The notes below the pieces were generated by a model, which saw only the letters and a program-made list of their open reading frames with translations, had not been told where the DNA came from and ran no database searches. A stretch of 64,000 bases of DNA from JAEINY01 sp942490535 (GTDB taxonomy: Bacteria > Bacteroidota > Bacteroidia > Bacteroidales > Marinilabiliaceae), in assembly GCA_942490535.1 (NCBI GenBank), contig CALNXQ010000004.1, positions 744,001 to 808,000 on the forward strand, given 5' to 3'. A program made the translations under genes and the position numbers. Positions within the stretch are counted from its first letter, which is position 1; each line of letters starts with the position of its first letter. This document shows, piece by piece, positions 9,581-17,203 of the stretch.

Positions 9581-10156
9581 TTACAAGTGGAAGATCAATA
9601 CCAAGGAAAACAATTGTTTTAAATCCTCACGTAATATCTTTTTGGCCCGCTGTTTATGTGTTTTAACTGAATTAACAGAAATGGAAAGACGTTGGGCTAT
9701 TTCCTCTTCGCGCAACTGCGACAAATAACTTAGCTTAAATACTTCCTGCATCTTGGGTGGCAGCTTCTCAATGGTCTGCATGATTTCGCGATACACCTCA
9801 GACTTTATCATGCGTAAGCTTTCATCTTCCTCCCAGGTATTATCCACTTGAGCCAACTCATGTGCCTGAAAAACAGCTTGAGTTTTTCGTTGGCGCAGCG
9901 TATTTAAACAATGGTTCCTAACGGTTGCATACAAATAACCGCCCAGTTTCTCGGCCTGCTGAATGTCCGATTTTCCTTCCCAAATCCGAATGAAGGTCTC
10001 TTGCACAGCATCCTCTGCTTCCTGATGGTCTTTGAGATACCCATATGCAAAGAAGCATAAGCTTTTATAATAAAGGTTGTAAAGTACTTTATACTCCCCT
10101 ATCCTTCGATGCTTCAAAAACATCTCTGCCACTTCAATTTCTCTTTCCTGGTACAA
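9581..10156 (-). CDS. ECF RNA polymerase sigma factor (Bacteroides expansion type)
   Basis: Sigma-70 family ECF regulator of about 180-191 residues. Region 2 is clear (YNLYYKSLCFFAYGYL, then DHQEAEDAVQETFIRIWEG) and so is region 4 with its helix-turn-helix (LPPKMQEVFKLSYLSQLREEEIAQRLSISVNSVKTHKQRA). The frame as given begins with a TTG at 10156; the first ATG is at 10123 and leaves only about ten residues before region 2, so the TTG start, which gives the usual spacing, remains possible. It is expected to bind the FecR protein encoded next and, when released by substrate-loaded SusC, to direct transcription of the downstream uptake genes. A promoter-like sequence lies upstream at 10222-10249. 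Confidence 0.93.
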   Translation of the reverse strand: MYQEREIEVAEMFLKHRRIGEYKVLYNLYYKSLCFFAYGYLKDHQEAEDAVQETFIRIWEGKSDIQQAEKLGGYLYATVRNHCLNTLRQRKTQAVFQAHELAQVDNTWEEDESLRMIKSEVYREIMQTIEKLPPKMQEVFKLSYLSQLREEEIAQRLSISVNSVKTHKQRAKKILREDLKQLFSLVLIFHL

Positions 10157-10221
10157 TGGTGTTTGGTTAAAAGGTTAATCCAATCCATCCGACAGTTCCC
10201 TTTACCAATAGATTAGAGCTG

Positions 10222-10249
10222 CCAAAATAAAAACATTTTTTAGACAAAA
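10222..10249 (-). promoter_or_regulatory. putative Bacteroidota promoter of the ECF sigma gene
   Basis: On the minus strand TTTTG (10249-10245) is followed after about 16 bases by TATTTTGG (10229-10222), close to the phylum consensus TTTG-N17-19-TAnnTTTG with one deviation in the -7 element. Confidence 0.4.
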
Positions 10250-10410
10250 AAAAATGAAGTGAAAGAAATAGCCTTCTGAAACCTTATTTTCAAAAGAAAT
10301 CCTTGGCAAATAATTTCTACTTGTAAGCTTGGATTATGCAGGTAGCACAACCCAAAGAGTTAGTTTCACAAAACCAATGATTAATCCCGAAGAGATAATT
10401 CCCAAAAGCT

Positions 10411-11073
10411 TCAACAATACTTCGAAAGCCGATCCAGCTCAGCTTTGTTTAAGATGCGCAATTGATTATTACTGGTATCAATCAAATGGCTCTGCCGGAA
10501 TTCGGTCATCAACCGGCTCACCGATTCTTTGGTGGTTCCAATCCATACCGATATGTCCTGCCGGCTGAGTTTAACCGGTACTTCCTGACCTTGCTCCAGA
10601 CTAAAGAGCTGCTGCAGCTTCACCAGCAAACCGGCCAGTCGTCCGCGCACATTGATTTGCGACAGTTCCAGCATGGCATTCTGGGCTTCTTTCAATTCGA
10701 AGCACGACAGTTTTAAAACAGCCATAGCCAGCTCCTGATCATTGGCAATGGCTTTGTTGAGATCCGCTGCCGAGACCGGACACAATACGCTGGGGGTTAG
10801 ACTAAGACAGGCGGTGGCTTCGGGTTCATGGGCAACAATGGAATGATAAGCGATCAGATCGCCCACTTTTGCCAGGCGAACAATGTATTGCTTGCCATTG
10901 GAACCGGTCCGGTAAATCTTCAGAATCCCTTCCATCACCAAATAAGCTTTATCCATAAAGGTATCTTGGGGGTAGACTTCAGTCCCCTGCTCATATTTTA
11001 CCCCTTCAGAAGGTGCCTTCAGTTCAATCATGCTATTGGCAGCAAGCATTTGATAAAAACTTGGTGATCCCAT
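10411..11073 (-). CDS. Crp/Fnr family transcriptional regulator
   Basis: 220 residues. The N-terminal part is a cyclic-nucleotide-binding-type beta-roll (YEQGTEVYPQDTFMDKAYLVMEGILKIYRTGSNGKQYIVRLAKVGDLIAY, about residues 25-75), followed by a long dimer helix and a winged helix-turn-helix (LSRQDISVWIGTTKESVSRLMTEF). The T-KESVSR motif is the DNA-reading helix of Crp/Fnr proteins. No cysteine cluster for an Fe-S sensor is evident. I start at the ATG at 11073 (MGSPSF): the frame upstream to 11130 begins with TTG, and a near-perfect promoter -7 element lies inside that extension, so the longer form would precede its own transcript. It is a single gene; the target genes are unknown. Confidence 0.93.
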   Translation of the reverse strand: MGSPSFYQMLAANSMIELKAPSEGVKYEQGTEVYPQDTFMDKAYLVMEGILKIYRTGSNGKQYIVRLAKVGDLIAYHSIVAHEPEATACLSLTPSVLCPVSAADLNKAIANDQELAMAVLKLSCFELKEAQNAMLELSQINVRGRLAGLLVKLQQLFSLEQGQEVPVKLSRQDISVWIGTTKESVSRLMTEFRQSHLIDTSNNQLRILNKAELDRLSKYC

Positions 11074-11112
11074 ACTGTACTTTTTAAATGCGCTTATGAA
11101 CAACAATTCATA

Positions 11113-11140
11113 CAAAGATAAATCATCCAATCAAAAACAA
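11113..11140 (-). promoter_or_regulatory. promoter of the Crp/Fnr regulator
   Basis: The minus strand shows TTG (11140-11138), 17 bases, then TATCTTTG (11120-11113), a full match to the Bacteroidota consensus. It lies about 40 bases before the ATG at 11073 and fixes that start. Confidence 0.65.
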
Positions 11141-11244
11141 GCTATTTTTTAATGATGACATTGCGCACGCCCTGTGCATCGTCCTATTTATGCGATGGAC
11201 GATACCTAAGCACACAAGAACATGTTAATCCAAATAGAAAATTT

Positions 11245-11345
11245 GTCCACAGATGACACAGATTAGCAAGGATTACCTCTCTTAACAACAAGTCCATTAA
11301 AAATTCACCGCAAAGACGCAAAGCTTCCTTTTTATTCTCTGCCTC
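11245..11345. repeat. dispersed intergenic repeat-type motifs
   Basis: The motif tccacagatgacacagatta (11245-11264) continues as gcaaggatta, and accgcaaagacgcaaag (11307-11323) is followed by ctctgcctcgctgcg. Sequences of the kind CACAGATGACACAGATT and CCGCAAAGACGCAAAG recur between genes in many environmental bacterial genomes. That they are repeats here is from general knowledge; only one copy is present in this window. Confidence 0.45.
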
Positions 11346-11479
11346 GCTGCGACTACTATATAACTCTTTTAAAACTACATAATATCATCAGGCTACTCAT
11401 TAATACCTAAAGTTAGCTCTTCTTTTGTTAGCCGATCAAAGCTTGAGGACTCTGCGAGGTATCTCGTTATAGAGGATTA

Positions 11480-11531
11480 TACCAATAGAATAACAAAATG
11501 ATTGATAAAGCATTTTGTTATTCTATTGGTA
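11480..11531. repeat. perfect 21-bp inverted repeat
   Basis: The left arm taccaatagaataacaaaatg (11480-11500 on the plus strand) pairs base for base with the right arm 11511-11531 around a ten-base loop attgataaag. It is AT-rich, has no T run, and is 400 bases from any gene end, so a simple terminator is unlikely. A miniature mobile element or a structured RNA are possible. Confidence 0.75.
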
Positions 11532-11951
11532 AATGCCGATACACAATCAAAGAGTGATTCTTTATCGCTCATTTAGATTGGTAAACGGTATTAAATATTG
11601 TTTATCACAGTCAATGGCCTAGGACCAATGCCTCGCAGCACATTAAGCGCTGTAATATAGTCTGTTGCCAACTGAATCCTTTCCCCGTAGGAGATATAAA
11701 ATGACTTGCCACACAACAGTGATTTTAAGCTTGCTTTAATTAACAAAGCGTTTCTTTTTATTGCTTGTTGAAGGGAATTCACTATTTTTGAACAAGGCCA
11801 TGAACTTCAGCCGAATCTTGGAAATACACAAAGGTAGTTGTAGGTATTTCCGTCTTTCTATTCTCTAACATCATCTGTTGTCAGAGAACATTGATGCGGT
11901 TATGGAGAAGTTGTCCCAATTAAAAACGTACTATTCAAGAAACGAAACCAT

Positions 11952-12809
11952 ATGAAGAACTCCGTCTTTTTAATCCTATTTACGACCTTATTGATTACCT
12001 CATGCCATCAAAAGGATACTTACAAAGAGTCTGAAGCATTTGCAGATTTGACAATGGAAGAGGAAATAATGCCAATAACACGTCAACAAGAAAATGCCCC
12101 CCCTCCTCCACCAACGCCACAGCTGGACAACAAAAAAGTTGTCAAGAAAAAATTAATTAAAGATGGTCGAATAGGATTAAAAGTCTCTGATTTGGAATTA
12201 ACTAAAGTAAAAGTTGATTCAATAGTTAAAAAACACGATGCCTATTATTCTAATGAAAATCTGAATAATTCAGATTGGGAATCTTCCTATAATTTGACAA
12301 TTAGAATACCTTCTTCAAATTTCGAGACTTTTATTCGAGCGATTGAAATTGGCAATGGAGAAATACTATACAAAGAAATAGATGCACGAGATGTTACAGC
12401 CGATTTTATTGACCTGGAAACAAGACTTCAAAACAAACGTGCGTATCTAAAAAGGTATCAAGAGTTATTAAAAAAGGCTATAAATGTAAAAGAAATCCTT
12501 GAAGTTGAAGAAAAGTTACGCCGACTAGAAGAAGAAATTGAAAGTACTACTGGAAGGTTAAAATATTTAAGTGATTTAGTTGACTATAGCACACTTAGAT
12601 TAAACATATACAAGCAAAAAGATTATAAATACAATCCTGAAAAAAGAGATAAATTCTCTGAAAGAATAAAACAATCACTATCTAAAGGGTGGTTTGGATT
12701 CATTGACTTTTTATTACTCCTGATAAAAATTTGGCCATTCTGGATTATCGCTATTCTTATCATTTATTTCATACGAAAAATCAGAAGGAAGAAAAAACAA
12801 AATAAATAA
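11952..12809 (+). CDS. DUF4349 domain-containing lipoprotein
   Basis: 285 residues, ATG at 11952. A lipoprotein signal ends LLITSC at residue 18. A short proline-rich linker (ENAPPPPPTP) leads into the DUF4349 domain: LIKDGRIGLKVSDLELTKVKVDSI, then NLTIRIPSSNFETF and the conserved helix stretch RDVTADFIDLETRLQNKRAYLKRYQELL, a long coiled coil to about residue 215, and LVDYSTLRLNIY. A transmembrane helix follows near residues 243-265 and the protein ends in a basic cytoplasmic tail. The family is an envelope protein of unknown role. The gene stands alone, is visibly AT-rich, and is preceded by long non-coding DNA. Confidence 0.85.
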   Translation: MKNSVFLILFTTLLITSCHQKDTYKESEAFADLTMEEEIMPITRQQENAPPPPPTPQLDNKKVVKKKLIKDGRIGLKVSDLELTKVKVDSIVKKHDAYYSNENLNNSDWESSYNLTIRIPSSNFETFIRAIEIGNGEILYKEIDARDVTADFIDLETRLQNKRAYLKRYQELLKKAINVKEILEVEEKLRRLEEEIESTTGRLKYLSDLVDYSTLRLNIYKQKDYKYNPEKRDKFSERIKQSLSKGWFGFIDFLLLLIKIWPFWIIAILIIYFIRKIRRKKKQNK

Positions 12810-13011
12810 CCGGGCACCACAAATCGCAATTAAGTAGCTCTCTTCAGCGTTTGTTATTGGTCCTTTGTTCCAGCTGGAACAGAAGTCAAACAAAAAATAA
12901 ATAAAACACGCGAAATGGGTCCGCGTCATACGAAAGGCCGTTATATCGCATGAAAGAAAGGATGCCTCAATACTTAGCATTTTATTTAGATGATTTTTAC
13001 ACTTGAGTTCA

Positions 13012-14055
13012 ATGAAAAATACTTTAGGATTGGTTTTTATGATTTCGCTGTTTGTAATGGCTTGTACAGAACGGCCTAAAAATAGCAAAAAAGATAATGT
13101 GAATCTTCTTTCAATCATTGACACCGTTGTTCAACAGCCATCAAAAAAAGACACCATTCTTTTAAAGTCATTGAACGATTGTGTTGACTATTATAACCTT
13201 AATGGCTTTTATCCCAATGAGTTCATTAATACTTTACAAATAAATGAATTACACACGCCTTGGCATACGCTACAATTTCTGGATTTGAATAAGGAAAATA
13301 CTTTTTTTATAGTGTATTCTTACTGCATTGAAGACGAAGAAGGTAAAATCGAAATGATATCGTGCGATTCATTGGGTAAAGTTCACAGCAATATGATTCT
13401 GTCACAGATATACCAGAATATTACTGTTGAAAAAACAGGAAGCAATTTATATCGAGTGTATGGTAATAATCCAGCTGAAACTTTCGGAATATCCGATAAT
13501 CTCAATACAAATGATTCCGATTTTGATTTTGATTTCAATGTGAGAATTAATAAAATGGACAGTGTGATTATAAGTAAATCAGAGCCGAAAAATCGATTTG
13601 CTAAATTGATTAATGCCTATGAAAACAACGTAGAGGTGGATTTAAAAATCGAAGCAACTATTTTTGGAGGGTTGAAGCAGAATGAATTTGTAACAGCTTA
13701 TTATGAAAACAAAATAGTTTGTAAGACTGATCGTTTTATAATTTTGGGAGTTAAAAAAGTGATTGAAGAAGGCGGATTGGTCAATTATCTCACATTGAAT
13801 AGTTATACTCTTGATGGAAGGTTAATTTCACAAACTGACGAATTAGTATATCACAATGACGAATGGAGTGGTAGTGAATTTGAAATCGCGGTAGATACCA
13901 CAAGTCTGAATATTATAATTAAAGAAACAAGAAGCGAATATGGATTAATGGAAGATACTGTAGGTAATATTCAGGTACAAGATATTCAGGATTCAACCGT
14001 CATAAGGTATGAATTCACTTACGATTCCGAGGGGAAAATACACCGCGATAAATAG
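13012..14055 (+). CDS. hypothetical lipoprotein
   Basis: 347 residues from the ATG at 13012; an in-frame TTG at 13003 adds only three residues. The signal sequence ends FVMAC, giving a lipoprotein with Cys at about residue 18. The body is acidic and beta-rich, with FDFDFNVRINKMDSV at the centre and a C-terminal YEFTYDSEGKIHRDK end. I do not recognise a family or catalytic motif. The gene is isolated by 200 bases upstream and 340 bases downstream, and shares AT-rich composition with its neighbours. Confidence 0.7.
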   Translation: MKNTLGLVFMISLFVMACTERPKNSKKDNVNLLSIIDTVVQQPSKKDTILLKSLNDCVDYYNLNGFYPNEFINTLQINELHTPWHTLQFLDLNKENTFFIVYSYCIEDEEGKIEMISCDSLGKVHSNMILSQIYQNITVEKTGSNLYRVYGNNPAETFGISDNLNTNDSDFDFDFNVRINKMDSVIISKSEPKNRFAKLINAYENNVEVDLKIEATIFGGLKQNEFVTAYYENKIVCKTDRFIILGVKKVIEEGGLVNYLTLNSYTLDGRLISQTDELVYHNDEWSGSEFEIAVDTTSLNIIIKETRSEYGLMEDTVGNIQVQDIQDSTVIRYEFTYDSEGKIHRDK

Positions 14056-14395
14056 GAAAACCTGATCAAAAAACACAACACACCATAATCAAAAACATAG
14101 CAGCCCTGGCTTTGGAGGCCTTTTATAAGCATAGCTCGCGCACGAACAAAGGGATAAACAAGAAAGCGAATAAACCACACTCAGTCGCCATCACATGCTT
14201 GGCAGGGTAATTTCATGCAGCCAGCTATTACATTAATTAGAAAAGGAAATTGGGAATGGATATTCTGGTATCATTCTCTTTCAATTCAAACGAATTCTAG
14301 TTGTTGTTACATTATATAATGATTTACTCGGACATTAAAATTGTAGTGGGTGCAGTACTTGAAAACGTCAAATAAGAATTAATAAAAGCAACGAA
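14056..14395. other. 340-base non-coding spacer
   Basis: No gene, terminator hairpin or promoter match was found here. The stretch around 14100-14220 looks richer in GC than the genes on either side. Confidence 0.6.
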
Positions 14396-14833
14396 ATGAC
14401 TAATTGGAAGATCATCATGACATTTACATACCCTCATGAAGCACACCTTGTTCAAGGGTACTTAGAGTCGGAAGGTATTACTACAATGATAAAAGATGAG
14501 TTGACAGCTCAGGTAAATAATTTCTACTCGAATGCAATAGGAGGTGTGAAAATTCTGGTCCGGGAAACGGATTACAATAGTGGACTTGATCTGCTTCAAA
14601 AAGGAGGATTCATAAATTACAATCCCTCAAAGGCAGAAATAAACTTTATCGAAGTTGACAATTCAACAAACCTGAATACTTGTCCATATTGTAAATCTGA
14701 TAACATTGGAGAAAAAAAAGAACCGAACATTCTCGTAATTATTGGCTATTTTCTTTTGGGAGCGTTTTTTCCAATTTTCAAAAAATCATATACGTGTTTT
14801 GATTGCCATAAAGAGTGGAAATACAAGAAGTAA
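14396..14833 (+). CDS. DUF2007 domain protein with membrane segment and zinc ribbon
   Basis: 145 residues, ATG at 14396. The N-terminal 75 residues match the DUF2007 'putative signal-transducing' domain (FTYPHEAHLVQGYLESEGI, then GGVKILVRETDYNSGLDLL). A CPYCKSD pair, one hydrophobic helix (about residues 116-130, IIGYFLLGAFFPIF) and a CFDCHKEW pair follow, so the two CxxC knuckles flank the membrane segment and could form one zinc ribbon. The function of the family is not known. The gene stands alone. Confidence 0.82.
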   Translation: MTNWKIIMTFTYPHEAHLVQGYLESEGITTMIKDELTAQVNNFYSNAIGGVKILVRETDYNSGLDLLQKGGFINYNPSKAEINFIEVDNSTNLNTCPYCKSDNIGEKKEPNILVIIGYFLLGAFFPIFKKSYTCFDCHKEWKYKK

Positions 14834-14997
14834 AGGAAAATGCTTTACAACGCACCGTATTAAATCAACCCTAAACTGAGCATGGTCTTTGAAGCTTAAT
14901 ACACACCACAAAAACCAGATATAAATAGTGGGACCAATATACTCAACCGTGCTTATTCTAAACTAAACAATCGAAACTACCAAACCTCACCACCTAC

Positions 14998-15906
14998 ATG
15001 TCACATCAAGATGCTTCCGTAAAGTCCATCTTTTTTGCCCTATTAGCTAACCTGGGCATTGCCATTACCAAAACCGTGGCCGCCGTATTAACCGGGTCCG
15101 GATCCATGCTGGCAGAATCCATTCACTCCTACGCCGATTGCGGAAACCAGGGATTATTATTTCTGGGCTTACGAGCCACCAGGAAAAATCCCAATGCAGA
15201 ACATCCGCTGGGATACGGCAAGGAAATCTATTTCTGGTCCTTCATTGTGGCGCTGATCTTATTTAGCATGGGTGGTTTATTCTCCATCTATGAAGGCATC
15301 CATAAAATCAGTTCGCACGAAGGCTTGAAAAACCCCCTCATTGCCATTGTTGTTTTGGCGGTGAGCATGGTGCTTGAATCCGCCTCACTCTATGGGTGCC
15401 TGGTGCAAATCAATAAAGTCAGGGGCGATGCCTCTCTTTGGTCGTGGTTTAAGAACAGTCGCCAAAGTGAATTGGTCGTGGTGCTGGGCGAAGACCTTGC
15501 CGCCTTACTGGGCCTCTCCTTTGCACTTGTGTCGGTGATTCTCGCTATGGTGACCAGCAATCCTGTTTTTGATGCGGTGGGTAGTATTGGTATCGGCCTT
15601 TTGCTGATCGTCATTTCCGTTTTTATAGCGGTGAAAGTAAAAGGTTTACTGATTGGACAAAGTTCTGATCCGGCAACGCAAATTCAAATAGAGGGATTCC
15701 TGCAAAAAAGGCCTGAAATTGACCAACTTCTTAATCTGATCACGCTGCAAATGGGGCCGCAAATCATGGTGGCCATAAAAGCAAAAATGACTCCTGTGGA
15801 ATCGGTGGATCAACTCATTAAAAATATAAATACCTGCGAACTGGAACTAAAAAAGGAAAACCCGGCCATCCGGTGGATTTTCTTTGAACCAGATAGTCAG
15901 GCATAA
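14998..15906 (+). CDS. cation diffusion facilitator (CDF) transporter, SLC30A9-like
   Basis: 302 residues, ATG at 14998, with about five to six membrane helices. The first metal-site helix reads SMLAESIHSYADCGNQ, where His and Asp are the expected ligands. The second one, normally HxxxD in CDF exporters, is VVVLGEDLAALLG, with Glu-Asp in place of His; this GED-type helix is what I recall from the SLC30A9/ZnT9 branch. The loop GLRATRKNPNAEHPLGYGKE is also typical of that branch. A cytoplasmic C-terminal domain of about 85 residues follows. It probably moves divalent metal against protons, but the altered site leaves metal preference open. The gene is followed by a GNAT gene 37 bases downstream. 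Confidence 0.9.
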   Translation: MSHQDASVKSIFFALLANLGIAITKTVAAVLTGSGSMLAESIHSYADCGNQGLLFLGLRATRKNPNAEHPLGYGKEIYFWSFIVALILFSMGGLFSIYEGIHKISSHEGLKNPLIAIVVLAVSMVLESASLYGCLVQINKVRGDASLWSWFKNSRQSELVVVLGEDLAALLGLSFALVSVILAMVTSNPVFDAVGSIGIGLLLIVISVFIAVKVKGLLIGQSSDPATQIQIEGFLQKRPEIDQLLNLITLQMGPQIMVAIKAKMTPVESVDQLIKNINTCELELKKENPAIRWIFFEPDSQA

Positions 15907-15943
15907 TGAAAAAATTAAATAGCCAACCACTCATTCAAACAAA

Positions 15944-16654
15944 ATGAACTACGAAAAACTAAACTGGGACTCCGAATTTTTTCAATTCAATGTATGCCGG
16001 TTAATGAGCGCCATCCAGGAACCGGCTCAATTGGAAGAGATTGATTCGCTCATGACGAAAAATGATTATAAACTGGCCTATTATTCCTCGCTGGATCCTT
16101 TCAACCTCAAGCTCCTGGAAAACGAAGCCCTGGATGTTAAGCTGGTGGATAAAAAGACCACGTATGCCAAACGCATCAATCCACAGCTGGAGATGGATCC
16201 AGCCATCACCCTCTATCCAGACCGCGTTCCGGAGCAAAAGCTCTTAGACCTAGCCATCCAGAGTGGCATCTATTCCAGATACCATGTGGATAAAAATATA
16301 CCCTCCGAAAAGTTTGAAGAGATGTATTGTGTATGGATGGTCAAATCGACACAAAAAATGATGGCGAAGCACGTGCTGGTGCAACGGAATAATGATGACA
16401 TAGTGGGCTTCGTCACTTTAGCCGAGAAAGGTGAGCGTGCCAACATAGGCCTGATAGCTGTTGATCCGCTGCATCGCCAGCAAGGCATTGGCAAAACGCT
16501 ATTGACCACTGCTGAAAGTTGGTTTGCCACTGCGGGATATGCATCCATTAATGTGATCACACAAGGTGATAATATTCCTGCCTGTAAACTGTATGAAAGC
16601 TGCGGCTATAGCGTTGAATCAGTAGAATACTTTTACCACATCTGGAAAAAGTAA
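15944..16654 (+). CDS. GNAT family N-acetyltransferase, RffC/WecD-like architecture
   Basis: 236 residues, ATG at 15944. The N-terminal half resembles the extra domain of sugar-nucleotide acetyltransferases such as RffC (start LNWDSEFFQFNVCRL is characteristic). The C-terminal GNAT fold has the acetyl-CoA loop in RQQGIGKTLL (about residues 181-190), a beta-4 strand IGLIAVDPLHR and a closing ACKLYESCGYSVESVEYFYHIWKK. It would acetylate an amino group; RffC uses dTDP-4-amino-4,6-dideoxygalactose, but no antigen-synthesis genes are nearby, so the substrate is open. It may be co-transcribed with the CDF gene upstream and the YbaK-like gene downstream. Confidence 0.85.
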   Translation: MNYEKLNWDSEFFQFNVCRLMSAIQEPAQLEEIDSLMTKNDYKLAYYSSLDPFNLKLLENEALDVKLVDKKTTYAKRINPQLEMDPAITLYPDRVPEQKLLDLAIQSGIYSRYHVDKNIPSEKFEEMYCVWMVKSTQKMMAKHVLVQRNNDDIVGFVTLAEKGERANIGLIAVDPLHRQQGIGKTLLTTAESWFATAGYASINVITQGDNIPACKLYESCGYSVESVEYFYHIWKK

Positions 16655-16683
16655 TTAATCCTCAGATAATTTAACAAGACACC

Positions 16684-17142
16684 ATGCTAGTCACCATGAA
16701 AATTAATGCCTTAAAAGAAACATTAATACATCAGAACGCGAATTTTGAGATCATCCAACATGATATACTCGTTAAATCAAAAACGGATGCGTTAGGCTAT
16801 TTCCGAATCGCAGAAACGGCTCCCACTTTAATTATTAAAACGGAGGCAGACTACTATGCCTTGATTCTTTCAGGCGAAAGAGACAAAGTAGATTTTGACA
16901 TGCTCAAGACCTTACTGGGTTGTCAAAAAATTGGAATGGCTAACAAAGCGGAAATCGTTACCAAATTCAATATCGAACCAGGTCAGGTTCCGCTCATCGG
17001 TCATAATTTACCGTGCATTATTGACAACCGGATATTTAAACACCACTATGTTTATGGAGGCACGGGGGATTGGTATTATACCTTAAAGATTAATCCGGAA
17101 GATTTGGTCAAAGCGAACAAGGTTGTTTTAACATTTGATTAA
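16684..17142 (+). CDS. YbaK/EbsC family protein (aminoacyl-tRNA deacylase-like)
   Basis: 152 residues from the ATG at 16684; a second ATG at 16696 (MKINALK) is equally plausible. The fold signature of YbaK/ProXp editing proteins is present: an N-terminal helix, FEIIQHDILVKSKTDALGYFRI, TLIIKTEADYYALILSGERDKVDF, and the closing GHNLPCIIDNRI and YGGTGDWYYTLKINPEDLV. The GTG..DW..L segment corresponds to the family's substrate-pocket loop. These proteins hydrolyse mischarged tRNAs such as Cys- or Ala-tRNA(Pro); the exact specificity cannot be seen here. Confidence 0.85.
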   Translation: MLVTMKINALKETLIHQNANFEIIQHDILVKSKTDALGYFRIAETAPTLIIKTEADYYALILSGERDKVDFDMLKTLLGCQKIGMANKAEIVTKFNIEPGQVPLIGHNLPCIIDNRIFKHHYVYGGTGDWYYTLKINPEDLVKANKVVLTFD

Positions 17143-17203
17143 AGAGATTTAAACGAAACCAAGCGCATGACATTGTGATAAATCACTAGGATATAAAAGA
17201 TAA

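Larger units (their letters stand above)
11131..11951. other. 0.8-kb non-coding region with repeats
   Basis: No convincing gene is seen. A 63-codon frame at 11591-11782 (minus) has no recognisable features. The region does hold common dispersed repeat-type sequence (11245-11345) and a perfect inverted repeat (11480-11531), both listed separately. Confidence 0.7.

Noticed and set aside
11591..11782. 63-codon minus-strand frame
   Set aside because: No motif, signal, promoter or ribosome site; it lies in a repeat-bearing gap.
12714..13124. 136-codon minus-strand frame
   Set aside because: It overlaps the end of the DUF4349 gene and the start of the next lipoprotein gene in antisense and has no recognisable motif.
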